From Erysipelotrichaceae bacterium (GTDB lineage Bacteria > Bacillota_I > Bacilli_A > Erysipelotrichales > Erysipelotrichaceae), in assembly GCA_030531215.1 (NCBI GenBank), contig JAUNNY010000012.1, forward strand, positions 1 to 40,505: a stretch of 40,505 bases of DNA, written 5' to 3'. Numbering within the stretch: position 1 is the stretch's first letter; each line of letters starts with the position of its first letter. The translations under genes and the position numbers were made by a program. Positions 16,780-23,920 of the stretch are shown in pieces. Under the pieces are notes generated by a model. It was not told the origin of the DNA. It did no database searches and saw only the letters and a list, made by a program, of their open reading frames with translations.

Positions 16780-17588
16780 AAGATGTTAGAACAAGTGAAT
16801 TTGTAATAGAACTATCTAGAATGGCTACCAATATGTATCGTCTTGGGTGGGATGAGAGAAATGGTGGTAATATTTCATATCTTTTATATGAAGAAGAATT
16901 AAAAGAATATTTAGATACGAACAAAGTGATTCGTGATATACCTTTAGGTTTTGATGCTAAGGAACTTATAGGTAAATACTTCTTAGTTACAGGTACTGGA
17001 AAGTACTTTAAGAACGTTGAAAGAGATCCAGCATATAATCTAGGTATTTTAAGAATTAAAGAAGATGGCACTACTGTTGAATTATTATGGGGTTTTGAAG
17101 ATGGCGGCAAATTTACAAGTGAATTTCCAGCGCATTTAATGTCGCATATTGAAAGATTAAAAATATCTAAAAATCATCGTGTAGTTTTACATACTCATCC
17201 TCTAGCTACTATGGCTATGAGTTTTGTCCATCCTTTAAGTGATAGGGAATTCACACGTACCATTTGGAAGATGAATAATGAATGTATAGTTGTGTTCCCA
17301 GATGGCATTGGCGTTCTTCCTTGGATGGTTTGTGGCACCAACGAAATAGGTGAAGCTACAGCTCAAAAAATGAAAGACTATCGTATTGTGCTATGGCCAA
17401 ATCATGGTATATATGGTGTCGGTGACACACTAGATGAAGCTTTTGGTTTAGTCGAAACGGTTGAAAAATCTGCTCAAGTATATATGATGATTAATGATAA
17501 GGAAATAATTAATCCAATAACCGACCAAAACTTGAAAGATCTTGCAGCACACTTCAAATTAAATTATCGTAAAGATTTCTTAGATTAA
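16776..17588 (+). CDS. rhaD: Rhamnulose-1-phosphate aldolase
   Basis: Class II, zinc-dependent aldolase (RhaD/FucA family) that splits L-rhamnulose-1-P into DHAP and L-lactaldehyde. At 270 residues it is close to the E. coli enzyme. Marks are WDERNGGNIS near residue 27, FLVTGTGKYF near 70, SEFPAHLMSH with the catalytic glutamate near 116, HTHPLAT zinc histidines near 140, and WPNHGIYGVG near 207. It is the last gene of the operon and is followed by a terminator at its stop codon. No rhamnose transporter, regulator or lactaldehyde reductase is in the cluster. Confidence 0.95.
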   Translation: MKDVRTSEFVIELSRMATNMYRLGWDERNGGNISYLLYEEELKEYLDTNKVIRDIPLGFDAKELIGKYFLVTGTGKYFKNVERDPAYNLGILRIKEDGTTVELLWGFEDGGKFTSEFPAHLMSHIERLKISKNHRVVLHTHPLATMAMSFVHPLSDREFTRTIWKMNNECIVVFPDGIGVLPWMVCGTNEIGEATAQKMKDYRIVLWPNHGIYGVGDTLDEAFGLVETVEKSAQVYMMINDKEIINPITDQNLKDLAAHFKLNYRKDFLD

Positions 17589-17616
17589 AAACAGGCACAT
17601 AACGTGCCTGTGTTTT
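17587..17616. terminator. Bidirectional terminator between rhaD and tRNA-Thr
   Basis: ACAGGCAC / GTGCCTGT form an 8-bp stem around ATAAC, flanked by AAAA and GTTTT. It serves rhaD on the plus strand (starting at its stop codon) and the coaX-maf-tRNA transcript on the minus strand, 5 nt after the tRNA CCA. Confidence 0.85.
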
Positions 17617-17620
17617 ATGA

Positions 17621-17694
17621 TGGTGCCGACACCGTGAATTGAACACGGGATTTATCCTTACCATGGATACGTATTGCCACTATACTATGTCGGC
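17621..17694 (-). tRNA. tRNA-Thr (anticodon GGU), CCA encoded
   Basis: A full 74-nt cloverleaf on the minus strand. Acceptor GCCGACA/TGTCGGC (7 perfect pairs), D-stem GTAT/ATAC around AGTGGCA, anticodon stem TATCC/GGATA with loop ATGGTAA, T-arm CCGTG-TTCAATT-CACGG, discriminator A and encoded CCA. U33-GGU-A37 reads ACC and ACU (threonine); G1-C72 and C2-G71 agree with threonine identity. No promoter of its own is seen. Its first 15 nt are also the last five codons of maf, including the TAG stop, so it must be cut from the coaX-maf transcript. Confidence 0.93.
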
Positions 17695-18249
17695 TTTAAA
17701 TGTTCTTAAATGACGCAATACCTCAGCGATTGGCAATCCAACAACAGTGTAGTAGTCACCATTGATTGCTTTTACAAATTCACATCCTTTACCTTGAATC
17801 GCATAAGCTCCAGCTTTATCCAATGGCTCTGTTGATTCAACATAATCATTTATTTCTTTATCGGTTAATTCGTAAAAAGTTACATCAGTTATGCTAGCGA
17901 AAGTATCGGTTTTTTCTTTTGACATGATAGTAACTGCGGTTACTACTTGATGAGTTTTATTTGAAAGCTTATGAAGCATTTCTTTAGCATTTTCCATAGT
18001 CTTTGGTTTTCCCAATACTTCATTATTAATATAAACAATTGTATCAGAACCTATGACTATATTATCTTGATGATTTTCAAATACGGCATTTGCTTTTTGA
18101 TAAGATAATTTTTTAATTTCTTCTACAAGATTGTTACGATAATCTATTTGTTCATCTATATCGGCAACAATTACATCAAAAGGTATCCCTAACATATTAA
18201 GGAGTTCTTTTCTTCTAGGAGATTGAGATGCCAATATTATTTTATTCAT
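17680..18249 (-). CDS. maf: Maf family nucleoside triphosphate pyrophosphatase
   Basis: House-cleaning hydrolase (dTTP/UTP or modified-nucleotide pyrophosphatase) that turns noncanonical NTPs into NMPs. The start MNKIILASQSPRRKELLNMLG is diagnostic. Further marks are VIGSDTIVYINNEVLGKP near residue 66, the catalytic-lysine region and DVTFYELTD near 122, and AYAIQGKGCEFVKAINGDYYTVVGLP near 148. Length (189) is normal. Its ATG overlaps the coaX TGA by 4 nt. The last codons, encoding KADIV and the TAG stop, run into the tRNA-Thr gene, so cutting out the tRNA removes the maf stop codon from that transcript. Confidence 0.94.
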   Translation of the reverse strand: MNKIILASQSPRRKELLNMLGIPFDVIVADIDEQIDYRNNLVEEIKKLSYQKANAVFENHQDNIVIGSDTIVYINNEVLGKPKTMENAKEMLHKLSNKTHQVVTAVTIMSKEKTDTFASITDVTFYELTDKEINDYVESTEPLDKAGAYAIQGKGCEFVKAINGDYYTVVGLPIAEVLRHLRTFKADIV

Positions 18250-19004
18250 CGTTCGTATGTATAGTATATATAACTTAATCCTTTAGTTACAAAATCAGGA
18301 TCATATTCATCAAAGAAAGATATACATGGAATAACCATATTTCCTTGGCCACCGCATCCTTGAACAAATAAACTACCTTTTCCAATTTCGTCTTTTAATC
18401 CTGCAATTAAGAAGGCTACCATACCAATAAAACCATTGTAGATACCAACATTCATTGCATCAACTGTTGTGTTAGCTAAGAAAGTATTCTTTTTTACAAC
18501 TTCAATTTCTGGAAGTTGAGATGCACTATTCCACATTGATGAACAAATTTTTTTGAAACCAGGAGCGATAATGCAATGTTTGAATTCACCATTTTCTGTA
18601 ATGTGAATCAAAGCAGTACACGTTCCTAGAGAAACAATGATTTGTTCTTCAGGATGTTTATGATAAGAATATGCAGCCATAACCACTAAATCATCACCAA
18701 CTTCTTCAGGGTGTGGGACATCTAGTTTTATACCATAATTCTTATCTTGCACGATATCTATTACTCGACCTGTGACAATAGATGAAAGAGCATCATAAAT
18801 CTTTTCATATTCAGAAATAACTACGCATGATAATATAGCATCTTCAATGCAGTCTGCTCTTAAGTTGGATTTAAACAAAAAAGATAAGATAGCGTTGCGA
18901 TAATCATCTGGTCTATCATCTAAACATGTAAAGGCAACTAATTTGTAGGCATCATAGACACCAAACTTAATGCTTGTATTTCCAAAATCAATAGTTAACA
19001 GCAT
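18246..19004 (-). CDS. coaX: Type III pantothenate kinase
   Basis: First step of coenzyme A synthesis: ATP-dependent phosphorylation of pantothenate, by the CoaX (ASKHA-fold) type. Marks are LLTIDFGNTSIKFGVYD at the start, the substrate segment HPEEVGDDLVVMAAYSYHKHP near residue 97, VSLGTCTALIHI near 124, and APGFKKICSSMW near 147. Length (252) is normal. A minus-strand TTGTCA, 18-nt spacer and TATAAT end 6 nt before the ATG, so the message appears leaderless. It heads the coaX-maf-tRNA-Thr unit and is divergent from marR, sharing -35 bases with it. Confidence 0.93.
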   Translation of the reverse strand: MLLTIDFGNTSIKFGVYDAYKLVAFTCLDDRPDDYRNAILSFLFKSNLRADCIEDAILSCVVISEYEKIYDALSSIVTGRVIDIVQDKNYGIKLDVPHPEEVGDDLVVMAAYSYHKHPEEQIIVSLGTCTALIHITENGEFKHCIIAPGFKKICSSMWNSASQLPEIEVVKKNTFLANTTVDAMNVGIYNGFIGMVAFLIAGLKDEIGKGSLFVQGCGGQGNMVIPCISFFDEYDPDFVTKGLSYIYYTYER

Positions 19005-19010
19005 ATTTTT

Positions 19011-19040
19011 ATTATATGCTTATGCGTTTTTAATTGACAA
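19011..19040 (-). promoter_or_regulatory. Leaderless coaX promoter
   Basis: TTGTCA (19040-19035), 18-nt spacer, TATAAT (19016-19011), then 6 nt to the coaX ATG at 19004. The -35 lies on the same base pairs as the marR -35 on the opposite strand. Confidence 0.65.
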
Positions 19041-19062
19041 ATGCCATAGTAGATAATACACT
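19034..19062 (+). promoter_or_regulatory. marR-ABC operon promoter
   Basis: A perfect TTGACA (19034-19039), 17-nt spacer and TACACT (19057-19062). The predicted transcription start, near 19069, falls at the edge of the inverted repeat at 19070-19085. The 5' leader is about 28 nt. Confidence 0.7.
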
Positions 19063-19069
19063 AATATAG

Positions 19070-19085
19070 TTAGTTTGCGAACTAA
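19070..19085. promoter_or_regulatory. MarR-type operator
   Basis: TTAGTTTGCGAACTAA is an inverted repeat (TTAGTT and AACTAA around TGCG) of the size and composition typical of MarR operators. It starts next to the predicted +1 and 12 nt before the marR ATG, so a bound dimer would block the promoter: autorepression of the regulator and exporter genes. Confidence 0.72.
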
Positions 19086-19097
19086 TTTGGTAGAGAT

Positions 19098-19526
19098 ATG
19101 AATAGAACTGTAACGAAAGAATTTAGAGATATTAATTGCGAAATTGGTAAACGTATTAAAGAACATATTAATAATGATTACCCACCATTAAACCCTACAC
19201 AATTGCACATCCTTTCGTATTTGATTAATAATGAAGACCAAGATATTTGCCAGAAACAAATAGAAGAAGAGATGCACATTAAGAAAGCTAGTGTTACTGG
19301 CAGTTTAGATTCATTAGAAGAAAAAGGATTAATCAGAAGAGTTTACTCTGAAGATGATAAGCGTAAAAAATATATCAAGATTACTCAGTTAGCTAAAAAT
19401 CAAAGAAACGAAATTGGTGCTATGTTAGATAATCTTGAAAAAAGGCTTATTAATGGAATTGGCAAGAAGGAACTAGAACGTTTTCTAGAAACGTTAAATA
19501 AGATGAAAAAGAATTTGGAGGATTAA
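19098..19526 (+). CDS. MarR family transcriptional regulator
   Basis: A 142-residue winged-helix regulator. The HTH covers about residues 32-95: PTQLHILSYLINNE, CQKQIEEEMHIKKASVTGSLDSLEEKGLIRR, then the wing YSEDDKRKKYIKIT with the conserved D-R/K-K wing tip. N- and C-terminal helices would form the dimer interface. It lies 3 nt before two ABC exporter genes and just after a palindromic operator, so it most likely represses this operon until an exported compound binds it. The ligand is unknown. Confidence 0.92.
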   Translation: MNRTVTKEFRDINCEIGKRIKEHINNDYPPLNPTQLHILSYLINNEDQDICQKQIEEEMHIKKASVTGSLDSLEEKGLIRRVYSEDDKRKKYIKITQLAKNQRNEIGAMLDNLEKRLINGIGKKELERFLETLNKMKKNLED

Positions 19527-19529
19527 TGT

Positions 19530-21635
19530 ATGAAGTATCTATTTAGATATATTAAGCCTTATCTCTTAGTGGTTATGTTGATTTTTGTTTTTACTTTTAT
19601 TCAGGTACAAACAGAATTAGCTTTGCCAGATTATATGGCTGATATTGTTACGGACGGCATTCAATATGCCGGCATAACAGAAACAATCCCTAGCGCTATT
19701 ACCGCAAAGGATATGAATGAAATATTGCTTTTTACGGAAGATGATGAACAAATATTAAATCAATACACCTTAATAAAAAAGGGAAATAAAGCAATAGTAA
19801 ATAATAAGGAAGTTGAATTTAAAGATGATGTCTATGTTTTGGCTGATAATTTTGAAGATATCTCTTCAATTATAGAAACGCCAATTGTTTACACATATAT
19901 TTGTCATCAACAAAATTTTGATGTTAATTCAGTAGATGTGTCATCAATTGAAGCAAGTTTAGTTGGCTTAGAAGATAACTATGCTAGCATGGCTAAACTA
20001 TATATTGGTCAATTATATAAGAATGTTGGTTTAAATTGTGAAACTATCCAAACCAACTATATTCTTATGGCTGGTTTAAAAATGCTTGGTATAGCAGCAA
20101 TCAGCGTTGTTGCTCAATTATTTACAACTTATTTAGCAACTAAGACAGCAGCCAAGATTGCGACTAAGATGAGAAAAGAAGTCTTTGAAAAAGTTGAATC
20201 ATTCTCTTCGAGTGAATTCTCAAAATTCTCAACATCTTCATTAATCACCAGAACTGGTAACGATGTAACTAAAGCTCAGCAGTTGATTCAGATGATGTTA
20301 AGAATGATGTTGATGGCACCAATGATGGGCTTAACAGCTGTATTCAAAGTATCACAATATCCTGGTGTTTCATGGTTGTTGATAGTTGCAATATGCATTA
20401 TTGTTTCGGCTATGATTGTTTTGGCAGTATTTGCTGTTCCAAAGTTTGAAATCATTCAAAAATTGGTTGATAAAATCAACTCTATTACTAGAGAATACCT
20501 AGATGGTATGTTGGTTATCAGAGCATTTAATTCACAAAAACAAGAAGAAGAAAAATTTGACGAAACTAATAAAGAATTTAGAAAGATAGATCGTTTCGTT
20601 TCGCATATCATGAATATTATGGGCCCAGTAATGACTTTAGTTCTAAATGGTTTGACAGTAGCTATTACTTGGTTTGCTGCAAAACAAATTGATATGGATG
20701 TTATGTCAATTGGCGACATGATGGCTTTCTCTCAATATGCAATGCATGTTGTTATGTCGTTTATGTTTGTAACAGTAATGTTCTTCATGATTCCTAGATC
20801 TTTAGTTTCAATTAGAAGAATTGAAGAAGTAATTAACACTAAAAATACTATTTTGGATGTTGATAATCCTGAAACACTTCCTATTGAAAATGGTGTATTA
20901 AGTTTCAACAATGTTACTTTTAGATATCCTGGCGCAAGCGAAGCAGTTTTAGAAAATATTAATTTTGAAGCCAATCCAGGTGAAACCGTAGCTTTTATCG
21001 GTTCTACTGGTTCAGGAAAATCTACAATTATAAAACTTATTCCAAGGCTGTTTGATGTCAGTGAAGGAAGCATCACTTATTGTGGTCACGATATAAGAAA
21101 AGTAAAACAATCTGATTTACATAATAAGATTGGATATGCTACACAAAAAGCAATCTTATTTACAGGTGATATCAAATCTAATATTGAATTTGGTAGACAA
21201 ATTTCAGAACAAGATTTAAATGAAGCAATTGATATTTCTCAATCACGCAACATTTTAGAAGAAAACGCTGAAGGAGTTAACACGCCAATAACACAAGGCG
21301 GAAGCAATGTTTCTGGCGGTCAAAAACAAAGAATATCTATTGCAAGAACATTGGCTGATAAAAAGAATATTTATATCTTTGATGATTCTTTCTCAGCTCT
21401 AGATTACGCAACAGATAAAAAGTTAAGAAGTGAATTGAATAATTTAATCAGCAAGACAAAATCAACAGTTTTGATTGTTGCTCAACGTATTTCGACGATA
21501 AAAAATGCAGACAAGATAATTGTTTTGGATGAAGGCAAAATTGTTGGACAAGGCACCTATAAAGAATTATTAGCTAATTGCAACGTATATCAACAGATTG
21601 CTTATTCACAGCTTTCTAAGGAGGAATTAGCCTAA
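19530..21635 (+). CDS. Heterodimeric ABC exporter, subunit with degenerate ATP site and large extracytoplasmic insert
   Basis: An ABC exporter half of 701 residues: TM1, then a roughly 130-residue polar insert (about residues 40-170) between TM1 and TM2 that should lie outside the cell, the remaining helices, and a nucleotide-binding domain from about 450. Walker A is GSTGSGKST, the signature VSGGQKQR, and Walker B IYIFDDSFSALD. The catalytic glutamate is replaced by aspartate (DD instead of DE), marking the degenerate-site partner of heterodimers such as BmrCD, LmrCD and TM287/288. The GGAGG site is 8 nt upstream. It is coupled to its partner by a TAATG overlap. Substrate unknown; drugs or toxic lipids are plausible. 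Confidence 0.92.
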   Translation: MKYLFRYIKPYLLVVMLIFVFTFIQVQTELALPDYMADIVTDGIQYAGITETIPSAITAKDMNEILLFTEDDEQILNQYTLIKKGNKAIVNNKEVEFKDDVYVLADNFEDISSIIETPIVYTYICHQQNFDVNSVDVSSIEASLVGLEDNYASMAKLYIGQLYKNVGLNCETIQTNYILMAGLKMLGIAAISVVAQLFTTYLATKTAAKIATKMRKEVFEKVESFSSSEFSKFSTSSLITRTGNDVTKAQQLIQMMLRMMLMAPMMGLTAVFKVSQYPGVSWLLIVAICIIVSAMIVLAVFAVPKFEIIQKLVDKINSITREYLDGMLVIRAFNSQKQEEEKFDETNKEFRKIDRFVSHIMNIMGPVMTLVLNGLTVAITWFAAKQIDMDVMSIGDMMAFSQYAMHVVMSFMFVTVMFFMIPRSLVSIRRIEEVINTKNTILDVDNPETLPIENGVLSFNNVTFRYPGASEAVLENINFEANPGETVAFIGSTGSGKSTIIKLIPRLFDVSEGSITYCGHDIRKVKQSDLHNKIGYATQKAILFTGDIKSNIEFGRQISEQDLNEAIDISQSRNILEENAEGVNTPITQGGSNVSGGQKQRISIARTLADKKNIYIFDDSFSALDYATDKKLRSELNNLISKTKSTVLIVAQRISTIKNADKIIVLDEGKIVGQGTYKELLANCNVYQQIAYSQLSKEELA

Positions 21636-23446
21636 TGCCAGGACCTATGAGAAAAATTGAAAAACCAAAGAATTTTAGGAATTCTATTGTCCAACTAATA
21701 GCGTATGCTAAACCTTATTATTTACGCATTGTGATAGCACTTGTCATCATGGTCACATCAACTGTGATGTGCATCTTTGGACCTAAACTGATTGGTAATA
21801 TTACAACACTTCTTTCTGAGGGAATCTTATCAAAGTATCAAGGTGGTACAGGAATTGATTTTGAAAAGATTGGCTCATTGGCTTCTACAGTATTAGCTAT
21901 TTATGTTTTAAGTGCCATCATGGACTATTTTGTTAATGTTATTTTTACTAATATTTCGGTTGATGTGTCTTATCGTTTAAGAGATGATATTTCAAAAAAA
22001 ATAAATAAATTGCCATTATCATATTTTGATAAACAAACTCATGGTGAAGTTTTATCAAGAGTAACTAACGATGTAGATAATATTTCAAATAATTTAACAA
22101 GTACCGTTTCTCAAGTGCTTAATTCTTTGATTAATATTATTGGTGTTTTATTTATGATGTTAACAATATCTTGGAAATTGACGCTCATTTCATTAGTTGT
22201 AGTTCCTATTTCAGGAGCATTAGCTGCCTTTATTGTTAAGAAATCACAAAAGTATTTTAGTGCGAATTCAAAATTCTTAGGTAAAGTTAATGGCCATGTT
22301 GAAGAAATGTATTCAGGTCATTTGCTTGTTAAAACATATAACTATGAAGAACATTCAATAGAAAAGTTTGATGAACTAAATAATGAATTATTTAATGCTG
22401 CATACAAATCTCAATTCTATTCCGCAGCAATGCACCCTATAACAGGTTTTATTCAAAATGTTGGTTATGTTGCAGTATGTTTAGTTGGTGGTTTTGAAAC
22501 GATAAAAGGAAGAATGACCATTGGTGATATTCAAGCGTTCACAACTTATGTTCGTAGATTACAACAACCAATTAACTCCATTGCTCAATTATTAAATACA
22601 ATTCAAACAATGGCAGCAGCCGCAGAAAGAATCTTTGAATTATTAAATGAAACTGAAGAAGTTAAAGATACAGTAAATCCAATAAATATATATAACGAAG
22701 ATGGAACAATGAATATCCAAGGAAACATTACTTTTGAAAATGTTAAATTCGGATATAATCCAGATAAAATTATTATCAAAAATTTCTCAATGTTTGTTGC
22801 TCCAGGCAAAGATGTAGCTATCGTTGGACCGACGGGTGCTGGCAAAACAACATTAGTTAAGTTATTGATGAGATTCTATGAAGTGAATGATGGTGCTATT
22901 TACGTAGATTATCACAATATCAAAGAGTATTCTCGAAATGATTTACGTTCGATGTTTGGTATGGTTCTTCAAGACGCTTGGTTATTTGATGGAACAATTA
23001 AGGAAAATATTCGTTTCTCAAAACCTGACGCAACTGATGAAGAAATTTATGAAGCATGTAAAATGGCACATGTTGATAGATTCATTAGAACGTTGGAAAA
23101 GGGTTATGACACTATTGTTTCTGAAGACACATCCGGTATTTCGCAGGGACAAAAACAGCTTATTACAATTGCTCGTGCTTTCTTAAGAGATCCTAAGATT
23201 CTAATATTAGATGAAGCTACTTCATCTGTCGATACGAGAACTGAACAGTTGATTCAAGATTCAATGGAAAAACTAAGAAAAGGAAGAACGGCATTTACAA
23301 TAGCTCATAGACTTTCAACTATAAAGAACGCGGATATAATATTGGTTCTTGATAAAGGTGATATTGTCGAAGTTGGCAATCACGAAGACTTACTTGAAAA
23401 GAAGGGCTTCTATTACAAATTGTATAATTCACAATTTGAGGGATAG
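21635..23446 (+). CDS. Heterodimeric ABC exporter, catalytic subunit
   Basis: The partner half-transporter of 603 residues, beginning MPGPMRKIEKPKNF, a start typical of the second subunit in MarR-ABC-ABC operons. Six membrane helices (about 30-330) precede the nucleotide-binding domain. Walker A is GPTGAGKTT, the signature is the variant ISQGQKQL, and Walker B is ILILDEATSSVD with the catalytic glutamate. Together the pair builds one intact ATP site (this Walker B with the partner's VSGGQ) and one degenerate site. AAGGAGG lies 11 nt upstream inside the preceding gene. A terminator follows the stop. Confidence 0.93.
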   Translation: MPGPMRKIEKPKNFRNSIVQLIAYAKPYYLRIVIALVIMVTSTVMCIFGPKLIGNITTLLSEGILSKYQGGTGIDFEKIGSLASTVLAIYVLSAIMDYFVNVIFTNISVDVSYRLRDDISKKINKLPLSYFDKQTHGEVLSRVTNDVDNISNNLTSTVSQVLNSLINIIGVLFMMLTISWKLTLISLVVVPISGALAAFIVKKSQKYFSANSKFLGKVNGHVEEMYSGHLLVKTYNYEEHSIEKFDELNNELFNAAYKSQFYSAAMHPITGFIQNVGYVAVCLVGGFETIKGRMTIGDIQAFTTYVRRLQQPINSIAQLLNTIQTMAAAAERIFELLNETEEVKDTVNPINIYNEDGTMNIQGNITFENVKFGYNPDKIIIKNFSMFVAPGKDVAIVGPTGAGKTTLVKLLMRFYEVNDGAIYVDYHNIKEYSRNDLRSMFGMVLQDAWLFDGTIKENIRFSKPDATDEEIYEACKMAHVDRFIRTLEKGYDTIVSEDTSGISQGQKQLITIARAFLRDPKILILDEATSSVDTRTEQLIQDSMEKLRKGRTAFTIAHRLSTIKNADIILVLDKGDIVEVGNHEDLLEKKGFYYKLYNSQFEG

Positions 23447-23453
23447 ACATATA

Positions 23454-23484
23454 AAAATCGGTATTATGACAATACCGATTTTAT
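23454..23484. terminator. Bidirectional terminator between the ABC exporter and the GtrA gene
   Basis: A perfect 12-bp stem AAAATCGGTATT / AATACCGATTTT around ATGAC. It ends the marR-ABC operon on the plus strand and the aminotransferase-aldolase-kinase-GtrA operon on the minus strand. Confidence 0.9.
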
Positions 23485-23504
23485 ATTGTAATTATTAATT
23501 GTTC

Positions 23505-23909
23505 TTATTTTTCAGCTGAATCAATTGATCCTTTGAATACTACATATTTATCAAAGAAGTATTCAGAGATTAAATTTAATACCATATTGATTCCGGTTAC
23601 AAGGTAATCATTCCAACCAAGAGTTCCGGTTAAATAGTTTCCTAACAAAGTTGATAATGGAGTGAATACTAAATAGAAACCAAACACTTTAGCCATTGCA
23701 ACTGGAATGTTATTTGCTGACTTGAAAGTGTATTTTCTATTTAAGGTAAAATTCCAAATGACAGATAAGATTAATGATACCAAATAACTTACTGTCCAAG
23801 AAGCTTTAAATACAGAATCAAATAGCGCAAATGATAAAGCTTGAACCAATCCTGCTGAGCAAGATATCAGAGTAAATTTTAGAGTTCGTAGTAGTTCTTT
23901 CTTTTCCAT
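23505..23909 (-). CDS. GtrA-like family membrane protein
   Basis: A 134-residue protein with four membrane helices (about residues 10-30, 37-57, 73-93 and 103-122). It has the GtrA family layout: LKFTLISCSAGLVQALSFALF, SYLVSLILSVIWNFTLNRKYTF after helix 2, and NLISEYFFDKYVVFK at the end. GtrA proteins are thought to help move polyprenyl-linked sugars across the membrane, often next to glycosyltransferases. I use ATG 23909, since AGAGGTG lies 6 nt upstream and would be too close to the GTG at 23918. It is the last gene of the operon, 11 nt after the kinase, an unusual partner that hints at use of the pathway product in surface glycans. Confidence 0.82.
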   Translation of the reverse strand: MEKKELLRTLKFTLISCSAGLVQALSFALFDSVFKASWTVSYLVSLILSVIWNFTLNRKYTFKSANNIPVAMAKVFGFYLVFTPLSTLLGNYLTGTLGWNDYLVTGINMVLNLISEYFFDKYVVFKGSIDSAEK

Positions 23910-23920
23910 AATGTTCACCT

